This document shows positions 46,151 through 59,100 of a stretch of 60,699 bases of DNA, one piece after another. The notes under the pieces were generated by a model. The model did no database searches, was not told the origin of the DNA, and saw only the letters and a program-made list of their open reading frames with translations. The stretch comes from Rhizophlyctis rosea (Eukaryota; Chytridiomycota; Chytridiomycetes; Rhizophlyctidales; Rhizophlyctidaceae). The stretch covers positions 1-60,699 of the forward strand of contig JADGJC010000203.1 of the NCBI GenBank assembly GCA_027596075.1. Direction: 5' to 3'. The first letter of the stretch is position 1. Each line of letters opens with the position of its first letter. A program made the translations under genes and the position numbers.

Positions 46151-46405
46151 GACCAGTATACACTACATACAACCACAACACAAAAAAATGCAGTCCTTTC
46201 GCTTGTTTTACTTTCTGAGAAATGTATTTTTTTTTCCTGTTTCGTTTCGTTGCTGTTTATAAACAAACCATGATCTTTTTTGCTCCCACTAGTCTGCTGC
46301 CAAGCTTATATCCGTCTTCAAGCATTACATTGCACGATAATTATGAGCTCTTGATAGAGATCGACTTGCACTGCTTGGCCTTTACTTCTTTGCGCCTACA
46401 TTGTG

Positions 46406-47005
46406 TTATGTTTCCGTTGCCTTCTCCCACGGTTTTCTTCGTGGAGGTAAAGTAGAAGTACTTGGCGCGGCGGTATTCAATGTAGGTGGTATCAGTCTGA
46501 TGCCTGGTATATCTTCCCCTCTTGCGACTTTTTCACAAAGTTCGGCAAAAGATGTCGGATACGGTGCTTGCGCGTCGGTGGTTGTGGTCGTGCTGGTGGT
46601 GTGTGTCGTACTGGTGGTGGTTGTCGAAGCGGCGGCGGGAGAGGGAGTAAGGGCTGGTTCAGCTATTGGCAGGGAGGTTATCACCCGTCCTGATTTCCAC
46701 GCGAGAAATCGGTCATAGTCGAAAGGTTTTATGAATCTTTCGTAAGTGGACGTGTCAGTGAGTCTTCTGGAAACGTCTCTTTTCCCGCTTTCGTGGCTCG
46801 TCGGTTCCCTCCTTACTCACTTGGAGTAGTAGAACCATTTTGCGCGGTCTTCGGTTTCTGGGGAGGGTGTTTGGATGTTTTTGAGGCCTTGTGTGTAGCG
46901 GGGATCTGAATCGAATGGGTATGCTAGGAAGGATTCGAAGAGTGAAATTTCGTCTTTTGAGGGTGGATTTGTCGTGGCGGACGTGGTGGGTTGCGTGGAT
47001 GCCAT
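46406..47005 (-). CDS. PEX39: PEX39 / C6orf226-like peroxisomal import factor
   Basis: Two exons, 46821-47005 and 46406-46736, giving 171 residues. The N-terminal part (LFESFLAYPFDSDPRYTQGL) leads to AKWFYYSK-FIKPFDYDRFLAWKSG across the intron. The second half has the family core YPTSFAELCEKVARGEDIPG followed by IRLIPPTLN, and ends in PPRRKPWEKA. The sequence TFAEL...G..IPGI..IP followed by a KPWE box is the hallmark of the small C6orf226/Yjr012c family (DUF5572), recently described as peroxin Pex39, a cytosolic partner of the PTS2 receptor Pex7. A Thr/Ala linker precedes the core. The assignment rests on these motifs. The function is by family. Confidence 0.8.
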
Positions 47006-48140
47006 TTTTAGATGACGTTTGAATAGGTTTGAGAGGATTGCGAAATTGGTTTTGATGACCACTTCCAAGTTGTGTGGCTTGTGGCGTTTAGTGGCTTTTC
47101 GATCATTTGTCATCAAAGCTGTGCCATGTGTTTCAAAAGTTCCAATTCCCAGAAATGCCTATCTCTTCATACTTGATCTAGATTGCCATCATGCTTGAAT
47201 GCGACATCCGAAAAGCGAGTTAGTCTTTACCGCAGAATACGTGTAGTGAAAACCAGAAGGCTGAATTATGTATTACACCTCTTATCTCCTAGTCAAAATA
47301 ACAAATTGTGGACATGGAAGAATCACCGCATGCTGTTGGTAACTTTGGTAGGATTAACACCAATTCCTGGGAGGAGAGCAGATCCTCAAAGTGGAGTGGA
47401 GCGGCATCAAAGATAGGCACATGCTGTAGCGGAATCGCTGGTATTTCTTCAGTTTTGAGGGCACTTCCAATGTGTGCTGGATTTCATTATTGTGCAGATG
47501 TGCGCCCAGGCTGCAGATTTTGGACTTCTTCCCCAATCTAGTTTGCTGATCACAAAACCTAAGACTTGAGACCCGTGAAATTGAAGGCAAGTAGTGCATT
47601 GGAGCACCTTCCCTTCTCTACGTGTTGCAATGCATTGCAATGTTTGTCGTTTGATTTGTTTTTTGGAGACAAATAAGACCGCGTTATGGCATGCGTAGTA
47701 TGCGTTCACCCTTTATGATTCAAAGATCTTACATGTTGCAGACAAAGGCACTGGCCACTAAATGCAAGAAGTTGTTCCAAATCATTGTATTTCTACCGAC
47801 GGAAAACATGTTAACAAGGACTGGAAAGTTGGCTTATTCGTCCTGCATTCAAAATCATCCTGTTTTTTGAGGGATTTATACATGGGATGAAAACGTTCTT
47901 CGCCTTCATCATGAGTAGAGTGGCTAACCACTATGAAGCAGAGCACTCCGGGCATGAGACACCTTGAAGCCAATATGATCATGAGCAATTGCACAATCTG
48001 GATTATCTGGATCGTCATGAGGAAAGGGCTAGAGTGGCTGGTATGTCTGAGCTGTCCAGTGTCCACGGCAGAAGGATACGATAGCATCGCCGTTATTCAC
48101 TCCAACTTCTTTCCAACAGTGATGATTTTCATTTCTCTAA
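47006..48140. other. Intergenic, no gene seen
   Basis: About 1.1 kb between the PEX39-like start and the FHA-RING stop. No coding frame with domain support and no RNA gene were found. Confidence 0.45.
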
Positions 48141-49605
48141 CTATTGCCCACAGAGATCCACAGCACCCACCACATCCACCACCCCACCTTCTTGCTCCCC
48201 ATCTCCTCCGCCTCCCTCATCCTCCTCCTCCCCACCACGGGCCAACTCATACAAACTCTCCGTACTTACACTGGCATCTAAATTACTCGCCTGCCGACAC
48301 AACGGACACAAGAACGCGTTCCAGCTGAAGAGCAGCTCCCGGACACACTTGACGTGGAATGCGTGGGAACAGGGTGCGATGAAGAGCGCTTGGAGAGGAG
48401 AAAGGTTGTTGAGACAGATGCAGCAGGGTGTTGGTTGTGGTGGTGGGCCGGGTTCTGTGGCGGGGAAAGGTGGTTGTGGTGGGGTTGCGGAAGATGGTGT
48501 GTGGGGTGTCATGGAGGAGAGGAGGGTGCGGAGGGAGGCGTGGAATCGTTTGCTGCGTGGTATGATTGAGTATGAATACATTTGTCGGTAACAAGGGACG
48601 GCGACCTCTTTTCCTTACTTGAGATTTACTGGTTTATGTCTGCCAACATCCAAATATTCCAAATCTATTTTCATCTCTACGCTGCGAAATATCTCTGGTA
48701 AAAATGGTGGTGGGAATTGAGATTGCAAACAAAGGGGGTTTAGTGGTGAGCATGAACAACCTGGGGGTCTACAACAGCAAATCAGTGAGAGACCAACCTT
48801 CCTCCTTCCCCTGATAATCCACCCCCAACTGCAACCGATCCCCACTCTTCAAAGAATGCGGTCGACTCTCCTTCCCTGTCCCACCAACGTCATCAACCAC
48901 TCATTAGCCAAAACCAACATATACTCATCTGCATCGCAAAACAAAAAGAGACGTAGCATCCCACCTACCAGAAGGACTCAACCTCATCCCATTCAAAAAC
49001 GTCCCACTAGAACTAGCACTATCCCTAACATAAACACTCCCACCCCTCACAAAAACCTCCGCATGAACCCGACTCACAACTTTACTCACAAACCATTCAT
49101 ACACCACTCCCTCACCACCACCCATACCAAAATCCTTATGCACCCCCGCCGCAGTCTTAACAGTCTTCTTCATCGGCACTTTATGGGGCATATTGCTTTC
49201 CGTCGCCGGTGATGGCGTCGCGGTATGTGACTGGCCATCAAAAACATTACCTTCCTTATCGCGGTTAAGTCGTCCGAGACGGATGACTGTGCCTTCGTGG
49301 AGGTCGTGGGTGATGGTTGTGAAGGATGGTGGGGGGTGAGTGCGGTCTGGTGATGAGGTGGGTGGAGGTTTGATGTTTGTTAGTGTTAGACGGAATATAA
49401 CTGGTTGTTGGTTATGCGATTGGTTTATTGATGGTGAATTGGTGGAGGAGTGTGGTGAGCGCGTGGGTGTTGGAAAGGGCGTTGGTGTTTGGGTGACTGC
49501 TGGTGGGGAGGAGGTTGGTGTGGTGTTGTCATTGAGGGCGCGGGAGAGTGAGGAGAGGGCGTTGGAGATTGTTGCGGGTGGTGGTAGTGCCATCGGAGCG
49601 GGCAT
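48141..49605 (-). CDS. DMA1: FHA-RING E3 ubiquitin ligase (Dma/CHFR type)
   Basis: Phosphothreonine-reading ubiquitin ligase of the mitotic checkpoint and septation family. Exons: 48969-49605, 48798-48875, 48619-48694 and 48141-48552; 400 residues. After a Pro/Ser-rich leader, the FHA domain runs from about residue 68 to 255: VIRLGR (Gly111-Arg112), SRVHAEV (Ser178, Arg179, His181) and SGTFLNG (Asn205). It carries an insertion of about 40 residues between the first two strands. EIFRSVEMKIDLEY and KRFHASLRTLL link it to a C3H2C3 RING at about 307-349 (CCICL, ALFIAPCSHAFHVKC, CPLCR), which matches Dma1/Dma2 almost block for block. The C-terminus is Glu/Gly-rich. The 3' end has strong C/T bias on the plus strand because of this Glu/Gly tail. 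Confidence 0.92.
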
Positions 49606-50475
49606 GAGGATGATAATGGATGGAGGGTGCGAAAAGAGTTGGAAAACCTCGAATGGAACGCAGTGGTCGACAACTTTGTAATTTGGAGCTTTACGGAGGC
49701 TACCAGTGGCTAAGTATCAGTCACTCAAAAGGACTCCCCACCAACCAACTTCAATCTCTGTAACTTGGAGCTTTAGGAGAATAAAATGCAACAGTAACGG
49801 ATGCAAATCCGTAAGCGACCCCACCGAATTGGCCCCTTTTTATGCTTTTCAGAGATCTGTTCCATGGACCCTTGTGACGATCCATGACGCGGATTTCCCA
49901 CTTCCTCCATCTATCATCGATTGATCAATCAGGCTTGGACCTCCGATCACGGAGCGTGGCGCAAGCCACACTTTCCCCCACTTCTCCATGACCACGACCT
50001 GGAAACCTCAACACAAAGAAACCCGCAAAAACTCTTGCAAATTTACACAGGAAAGAAAAATGAGCAGCGATACGACACATGCTCCCGGCAAAACACAAAG
50101 AATACCAAAGAAACCCCTTATGGCGGCCCCACCGGTATGTAACCTATCCGCCAATCTGGGCATATCTTCTTTCTTTCCCACGAAACCGTCCCTCTCCCTA
50201 CTCCGCTCCAAAAGAGTGCACCGCGAAACCTAAACCCCAAGCTACACATACCCCCTTCATACTGACAGCAAAAAGGAAAGCAAAAAACGAAAAGCACAAA
50301 AAAAAGAATGAAAATATGATACACATATGAAAAGAAAAGATTACTATTGCCCCACCCAACGGCTCGCAAAAGATTGCCTAAAGAGACTGTGGATACTATA
50401 TGGAGATACGGGTGACGGGGCCATGTTATGGGTTTGACTCTCCGATCGTGTCGTTAGCGAACTCGACACATCTGC
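49606..50475. other. Intergenic, no gene seen
   Basis: It holds the FHA-RING promoter and the 3' region of the Rua1-like gene. An A-rich stretch lies at about 50270-50340. No gene recognised. Confidence 0.45.
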
Positions 50476-53166
50476 CTACATGTACGACCCAGGTCCCGGC
50501 GGTCCGAACCGATTCTGATGCTGCTGTTGCATGGACCCCTGCCCCCCATTCCCATGCTGCTGAAGATGATGCCCACGTCCCTGCTGCGAGGAGTTCATAT
50601 GATGCTGCTGCTGCTGCTGCTGCTGCTGTTGCGACCCCGTCGGCAAAGCCGGAGAATGAGGTGGAGGTCCTCCCTGCTGCTGCGAAATCGTCGTTTGCAT
50701 AGACGGCATCATCCCCCCAGCACCACCCGGCCCAGACCCCGCCTGATACCCCATCCCATACTCCGGCGGCATCCCAACCAACCCGCCAAAATCATGATGA
50801 CTCGCCCGGCGTCCCATCATGCTCCCCGCCGTCCCGGACATGCTCGACATGCCGTGGTAGGAGGTTCCGTAGGGTGTCGATGCGATTGGGTGTGGATGGA
50901 TGATGTCGCCGTAGGGCGTTGATGCGTTGTGGTTTTGATAGCCTGTCTGATTGTACCCGTTGTATTGATCCGACGATCCGGATGGCCCTCCTGTCGGCAT
51001 CAATGACGGACCGGTGGGAGGTCCACCATGTCCAGGAGGCGCCTGGCCCACCGAATTGGGCGGAGCTTTGGGTTTGTGGTAGACGTGGCACTTGTGAGCG
51101 TGGCGGAACCAAAGAACAGTCATCCCTCGCAGTTTATAGATGTCGCTGATTTCCTGTGCGATCGGCGCGGGAATGGTACCTTGTCCGTTCGGGAGAGCGA
51201 AGGAGCCTGACGGATGACGCTTCGCGAGGACTTTGGTCGCGCCTGTCACCGGATCCGTTTCGGCTATGGTTGTCGCCGAAAGGTGTGATGCGGCGAGTCC
51301 GCTTGGTGGTGCCAGTGAGCCGCTAGGTATGGAGCCACGGCGTTTTGCGTTCATGAGGGCTACCCAGGTCCGGCATTGGTGACATAGCCCTTCGATCATG
51401 ATGTTCGTAACTGGAGGAGGAGGGTTGCCGCCAGAGCCGTCAGCAGGGGCATTTGGAGGAGTTGAAATGAACACCACGCGTAGGTCCAAGGGTTGTGTGA
51501 AGTACTGGCCGGAGACGGAGGAAATTCCGTGGAAGAATTGTTTGTGGTACCTAAATAGCAGATTAGGTTAGGAGTTCCATGTCAATTGAAAGGTCATCGC
51601 CCTTCACATACCAGTAGGCGGAATTCTTGAGCTGCAACCATCTGCCCGGCTTTGGACACTGCTCACAAAACCCTTCCTTCTGATGCCCCGTGTACCTAAC
51701 CCAAGCAGGCGTATACGTATCACCAGGAAACCTCAATTTCTGCTTCCTAGGCTTCACATTTTCCGGATTCTCCGATGCCGCCCCTTCCCCCGATGATTCT
51801 TGTTTGGTCCCATCCTGGCCACCCGAAGTCGACGACGTCATCTTGGGCGACTCTCCTTCCTGCTCATTCCAAGAGCCACCGTCCGCAGATCGTTCCGATA
51901 CGTTGTCCGCCGAAACTACTGGAGAATTGGCGCCGGGAGCAGAAGTGGATGGTAGTGAGAGGTTGTTGCCTTGCGTCGTGGAGTACGGGCCTGGAGCGAA
52001 GTGTGTGTCAGGGCTCGGTGGTTCCGTATGGGTATATTCGACGTTGGGCTGCTGGTTGGGGATGGTTGCAGGTGGGTATACGAAGCCGTCGCTTGCCATT
52101 CCTGCTCGTGGGGCGACGGAGATGTACTGATTGGATGATGTGTACGGCGGGTATTGGTAGTGTTGCGGAACGTGAAGATTGCGTTCAAATTGCAGTGGAG
52201 AGTTCGGATTGCGGAGAAATGTAGAAGCAGATGGATGAAACCGATCCCTGTAGCCAAAGCTGTCTGGCTGAATGCCTGCATCTCTCCTCTCCCCAAGCTC
52301 TTCTTTGTGAAAGAGTCTGGGTTGCTTTCCCTCCTGTGTATGCTGGTGACTCCCTCCATATGTGGATGATGCGTGTTGCCAGCCTGTTGCAAGTCCCCCA
52401 ATTGCACGCGATGATCCTGCCACATGATCATCATTGCTCTCTGCTATTGCACTGCCCGCAGACCGGCTGTAATCGGGTGGTGGTTGTGGTGATGCTGGAA
52501 TGGATGTTGCTTTGGATTTCGACGTGCGGTTCTTCTTTTCGGGCAGAGAACGTGTGACAGGTGATGCGGATCGTCGTTGGGCGGGGGATGAGGGTCGAGG
52601 TCCAATGTTAGGCATCGTATTATTGGATGTGATGATGTATGGTGGGATTCCCGGATCAAATTTCCGCTTCTGCCCTCGCCCCTCATGCTCGTAGGCAGCA
52701 AACGGTTGTTGACTGATGTGTCCTGATGTCGCGAAGCCTGGCTGCGAGGATGACGGGAGGCCGCTGCGGTCCAGACCAGCCGACGAAGTTGTTTGAGGTT
52801 GAGATGTCCTGTTGAAACTGAATTGAGAATAGCCGGCGTTTGTTAGATGAAGGTTTGGTGAGCGGTCGGCCGCCATTGGGGCTGAAATGATGTGCGGGTC
52901 AGAATAGTCTGGTATTCGTTCACAGCGACCTGTTCCTACTCACCGAAGCTGCCTCCACCGTAGGCGGTATCACCTAGACTTGCTGCGTGCAATCCGGAAT
53001 TGGGATTCATAAACTGGCTTGAGGTAAAATCAGCTGATCCAGATGCTGACGCCGCGATCATGTTGCCAGATTCTGAGGCCGTGTACGTGTTTGAGGATGT
53101 TACAGGAAAGAAGATGGATGGTGTGGACGTCGTCGTAGGAGCTAGATCATCTCCTGCAGGATTCAT
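50476..53166 (-). CDS. Rua1 C-terminal-domain regulator with poly-Gln tail
   Basis: Exons: 52944-53166, 51612-52881 and 50476-51550; 855 residues. The N-terminal 460 residues are Ser/Pro/Asn-rich and disordered-looking. The conserved core is the Rua1-C/DUF4451 domain: YTPAWVRYTGHQKEGFCEQC (about 464-483), GRWLQLKNSAYW then YHKQFFHGISSVSG across the second intron, IEGLCHQC (Cys554, Cys557) and LWFRHAHKCH (His648-His653). The paired Cys and His suggest a zinc site. In Ustilago the founding member Rua1 activates ustilagic-acid genes, so a nuclear regulator is likely, but the target here is unknown. An insertion of about 85 residues separates the GLCHQC and HAHKC parts. The tail is Gly/Pro/Gln/His-rich with nine consecutive Gln from a CTG run at about 50603-50631. 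Confidence 0.87.
50603..50631. repeat. CAG/CTG microsatellite
   Basis: A trinucleotide run of about nine units encoding poly-Gln in the tail of the Rua1-like gene. Length variation among isolates is likely but not testable here. Confidence 0.85.
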
Positions 53167-56100
53167 ACTGGACCTTCAATACAACAGGCGGACCGAGTCT
53201 GTAAGAGAAGATGATTCAATAAACGGTCCCTTTGTTGTCCTTATGATATTATTGGTCCGTACCACTTGATGAAACTATTCGATCATGAGATTGAGCGGGT
53301 GGACAAGTGAGATGGTGCCTGAATGTGCACAAGAGCCGAAGACGCCATAAGTAAGTTTGCCTCAATGCTATTGTCTTGACTTGAAGATCCATGTGGGAAC
53401 ATGCAATGGATTATGCATTCATCATGGAATCTCTCGACCATTCTTCCAATTTTATGGACGGACGCAGATCCAATGCAATGCAGCTGGGACCAGTTACCCA
53501 CCTGAGGACTGATCGTTCTCAATGTCTCTTCAACAAAATTTGCTTGTAGGCACTCCACGCGCGTCAGGTCTCAGAATTGAGATATGGACCTTAACAGACG
53601 GATGCAAGCCTGTCATGCGTGTGAACATGGTTTCGAGGCGATTTACATGATTGACAGATGTAGATTACCAAAGTGATATGCTGGGATCGCACCGCACGAA
53701 CGTGATTGGTATGAAGATGTGATGTGCGGTATGTCTAGCGACGCGACTGATCTTACTGGGATGTGCCCTAAGTTTGTAAACAATGAAATTGAGTTGCTCG
53801 CAAACTTATTTCTCTTACGTGAGAATACGCACACGTCCAATATCGAACAGGTGAAGGATGTATACTGGTTATGCAACACGACGCGGCGCGTGGGAAACCG
53901 TCTTCATTCAAGCTCTATGCTCAATATATAGGTGGGGGTGTCAAGATGCTTCCACGTGGAGATCTAGAGACATCGTCAGATATTGGTAAAGAGATGATAT
54001 GCAACGCAAGGACGTATGAACAAGGATAGCAAAGCCAGAAAGCAAATATGAAGTATCATGTACGTCCATAGGCCAAGAGAGAGCGAGCAAAAAGCCAAGG
54101 GTCCTACCTGTTCAATCGTCAAGAGGTTCATGCACCAAGTAGTGAGAGCATTAACGATGACGGAAACAAGAACGCCAGTCTGTTTGTCGTTTCGTCAAAG
54201 GGAGTTCAACAAGCAATGCAAAGGGAGAGATTTGTTCGCGGGCCGTTATCCGTATGTGATATTCTTGAGCTTTTCTGATGAACTCCGATGATGTACAGCC
54301 GTAACCTCTTGTCCGAGCTTATGCGATGATGCAGAGTATGGCGTATGCGGGTATGCGCAGAAGTAACGGAGGGTTAGCGGGGGGCGAAGGGGTAGAATGC
54401 AGGGGATGGTGATATGTTCGGGATCAAGCTTATGGGATGGATATGCAAGTCCGGAGCGTGGGAAAGGGGGCGAAGCTTGATGGGTCTCGGGGCGTGTTAT
54501 GATCAACCCTTCGGTCAGAGTCAAGTCATCAACCGTGGGAAAAGATGTCACGATTGTAAGTAGAGACACCCAAATCACTATGTTATGTTATGAGATAATG
54601 GCAGTGACGTCGAAGGGATAACTATCACTAACTGACTTCCGGTTTCATACGACCCACACGGTAGAATGCATAGTGTGCATATTGGGCAAAGACAAAGAAG
54701 AGGTTCAAATAATTATGAGGGATGATGGGGGAAAAGGTCAAATCTCGAACAGCTGGTTTTAGACAGGGCCTGGGTTCACCCAATTCCCGGTTCGCAGCCT
54801 GCAGCCTGAGCAAGTCCAGGCGCCCGGAGATGACACAGCTCACTGAAAGCAAGCACTTTGAAAACAACCACCACAACAAGCGGGTTGTGTCTTCAGGCTT
54901 TACTCATAGACATGTGAAAACATTGGCGTATTCCTTCGGCTATTATTACTCACTTCATCAATCAACCAGCAGAAGCAGCGCCTTGTGTCAGGGCGTCCTT
55001 TCTTGACCTTTCGAAATCCTGTTGTGAGCTTCGGCGATGTTGGCTTTCATTATGAGATGTCCGTGGGAATTTGGCTTCTGTGCTCACGCGTTGGAAACAA
55101 CAATGATTCGGAGATACCTAGAACCGAAGATTTCAGTATTGACCGACCCGTCCGACAATGAGCAAGCTTCATTTCCCAACGACAAGCTGCGTCATATAAT
55201 CACAAGGAAATGTCCATATGAACCCCACCAGGGACGAACAGAGGGTGGTCCATCAGTCTGTGCAACTCCTTCCTCCCAGAAGGACTAAGTAGACCCTGAG
55301 TGTTGTCGCTCGTTGCCTTCTCTACCGAACCATCTGGTTCAATCTCCTCATCTTAGAGCATCTCAACATGGCAAGGAAATGACATATCCTGGTTGACACA
55401 GCGGGGTACAGTGCGTGATCATCCAGATGCTTAGCACTCCAAGCTCAAAATGTTAAATGAGCTTGCAGCCAGACCAGGTCATATGACCAAATTCGTGTAA
55501 TGCGACCTCCGAATGTCAACTTGCCCAATGTGACACAAGGAATCCGACAGCTCGGTTCCCACTGCCCAATAACTTGGAAACTCCGTCAGCTGCTTCAAAA
55601 TGGTTTCTTCGAGGGAACCAGAAAGGTGGGCCAGCAGAGGAAGGTTTCCTCACAGCCGTCAGTGTCAGCAGAAGTGAAAGAGAGCTGCTGCTGATGATGG
55701 AAGGCCGGTGCCGGAGGCGGGCATTTCCGATGCCGACAGACTCGAACTGTGGACCGCACAGCATCGAAAACCATCCCCTCGACCTCAGATCAAGACAGAA
55801 ACGATCACTCTCATCCAATAACACCATACACAGCAAATTGCCTCCTGTCTGTCTCCTGACGCCCACCACGCCCTTGATGAAAGCTTCTCTTTCCCCACTT
55901 TTCTGTGGCGGGTGGGGGATTATTGAGTCTCCGAGAGACTTGAGAAGGCAACATACCAGGATTGGCCCTTGTAGCCAAAGTCGCCGCAGCAGGATTGGAA
56001 GGAGTTGTTGGCACCCGCGCACCTCCTGCACCGACGATCTTGAAAGACAAAAGTAATAGAGCCAATTGGACCAAATTGATACCCTCCGATGTGATGCGGT

Positions 56101-59100
56101 AAGGCTCCGGAGGGTTGCATAAGCTGCGCAGTCGGGCCAAGTGTGATTGTATCACTGATTGATGAAATCAATGAGGCACATGCAATTGGCATTTCCCATC
56201 GATATCGTGGATGCCACATTCCGCGAATTGAGATTCAGGGTCACCTGTCCCTGATTACAGGCTCCATGGAGCATATGTTTCAGCCCGCCAGTATATCATG
56301 CAGACGCTGTACTTTTCTTTTGAGCCCCGTCCATACGTCCTACGGACAGAATATTCAGTGGGGTTTCGGAAAACAAAATGTCGTTCATCAATCTTCTTGC
56401 CTGCTTGTGTGATTGTAAGACACTGCTTCGTCACAACCAGTGGTTGTATCACGATGTGAAATGCGTAGCCATCCCGAGTAAATCAGTGCTCGTTCAAATG
56501 CTTCTTTTGCTTACGATTGCTCAAAAGTGTTCTCGTGGCGATGACGTCTGTTCAATTGTCGACTCATTTTCAAGTCTTACGATGTTATGCTATGAATGGC
56601 AGACACAACCTTCGCAATGTACGCACCTATAGTGCATCGGACTGGGATGTTCGGCACAGGCAAATTCTGCCTAAAAAGCAAAATCAAGAAGACCGAACGT
56701 TGGAATTACTTGAGTAGCACGATTGGGCCATATAGAACGCCACCTTTCGCGCACCTGGCAGTCCTGGCGCTACTTGGGGGTAGATTGAGTAGCGACGACT
56801 CGGTACAAGATGATGATTGACAAACTGATGATTGGAACATTGCGTAGCATGATCTATGGTATCAAATGCGCAACACTGATTCCAAGTTCTCAAAACTCCC
56901 AGCATGGTAATTGCGACAAGCCAGAAGAGACAAGACTGGATACAATTTATGACTGCCATATGTAGGTGGAGTATATGCCTAATTTTTCCATCTGCGTCTA
57001 CAGTGTGTGGAGTCTCAATCGAACTGCACATGCGCCATTGTTTCTGCGAACAAGTCAAAAAAGGGAAAATGCGAATTTGGCGCAAAAGATGAACCACCAC
57101 GTACCGAGACGTACCATACGAGTTGTTTCCCCCATCTTTGATCTTTTACGGAGCTACACTCACTTACAAAGCAAGCATAATGCCTACGCCATGAGCCTTT
57201 TCCACCTGGAAGGCCCAGGAAGAAAAGGTCATTTGGGTCACAAAACATAAGATAACCAAGGGACTGAAGTCTTAACGCTCACCTCAATAATGGCATTGGG
57301 CGTCCTCCTCTCTCGATGCAATGGATCAAGGGGGCTTCTGGCACGATGCACTAAGATGTCAAACTCTCACTGACTGGCAGTCATGCCGAACGAAACATCT
57401 TTCAAAATGAAAGCATGCACGCACCAGGCGTATGCAATTTGACAGTGCAAATACGTGAAATCCTGGTGAAAGGTGTTGAAACTTCTTTTTCCTGAACTGT
57501 TGAATAAGAAGACAATTCATTCGATTGAAACACGACACAAACTGAAGCTGAATTGGATCATTGAAATCGCTGTGGCATTGATATCATGGATAGAGATGTC
57601 ATTGTATGCGGTTGTATTTGTCACTTTTTTTATCAGTCATTGTTAGCAATGGATGATCCATTCGGATATAGAGATCACACACTGAAAAGAAAGAGAATGG
57701 AACAAACATCGTTGCAAATTGTTATGATTGTCGAACCGGCAGCCGAACTCCTGGGGTTCGACAAATTGATGAATGAACGCGTTGGGAAGGATCAATATGA
57801 GCGCAAGGACTAAGAGTAATTAACTTGAAGTCGTCTCTAATATGATAACACTGAACCTTCAAGCATAACGCTGAGACTCACCCACTTAGACCGATATTAG
57901 CGCTTCGCTATGCATCTACTATGTCGAACCCGTTCGTATATATGGCAACCAATTCGAAGTTCTCATGTGGCCGGCACTATTGGATCAAAAAGAAACATGA
58001 GAATACTTTGGATTTGAGTTTTAATTTGTTTCCAAACTTCACCCTCAAGGGAGCTATGAGATCCTCGATCCATATCACTTGTGGTGCGATGAGGATGGTG
58101 GACGTACGAGATCACATTGTAAAACAGATCGACTCCCATCCGAAGAGGATGGAAAAGCTTCCAACAACGACAAGGATATCATCCCACACAGCAAGTTGCG
58201 AAAAAAGCGTTGGTTCTGAGCAGTCAGCAACATATTCCAAAATGTTGAGATAGGTTTCTTTTGGAAGGCTTCTCTTTTTTGACATGGTCCGAAACAGGAT
58301 AGGAGGCCCTAGATCATGGGGCTGCTACAAAAACATTGTCCATACAAATACTGTCTGTATCTGCTACCGTCCTGCTGTGAACGAAGTAGCCGACGCTTGT
58401 CGAAGAGATGCCGGCAAAAAGATGGCGGTGTCACGGGTCAAACCCTTCAGACAAACCGAACGGTAACAACGTTGTCAGTGAATGCGTCCGGCGCGAGGAA
58501 ATACCATCCCTTTCCTGCTTCCTTAGTGATGGCACATGAATCATTTTTTTGGGGCTGAATTGCGAAACACTTCGTCATGGAAGAGGAATGTAGATATGAG
58601 TTTCATACCAGGAATGCGACAGCAGCTCATGCAAGCCATCACATCATTATAGCATTGCAACACGTCGTCGTACTGGAAGCGCAAACGCGCTCGCTTACTA
58701 CCGTTCCATGCATCTCCTGTCAAAGGGTGCCATGACGGAAAAAAGTTGATGAAGTAGTTGGCATCAAATCTAAGCGTTTAAGGTCTCAAAAAGTGAGCAC
58801 AAGCTGGGACAGCTGAGACGGAAGTCGATCGTCATTGCCCTTTCTCTAAACGCTTCCAATGCGCCTCAACTATGGCCAGCAAAGACGCCGCAGAACGGCT
58901 TCACCGTCAAACATCCTGATATTTAATTCCTGCCTTTGACCAACGTCCACTCTGGATGGTTGGGCTTGTTGTTTTTGCACTTCTGGGTCAACGGTTATCG
59001 TTTTGTCTATCCCAAAGCGCCGTAAGACCTCCCTCTCTCTCTCAAAAAAAAAAAAGACGCCGAAAGGAAGGTTCATCAAATGACTGGTCAATGAGGCACG

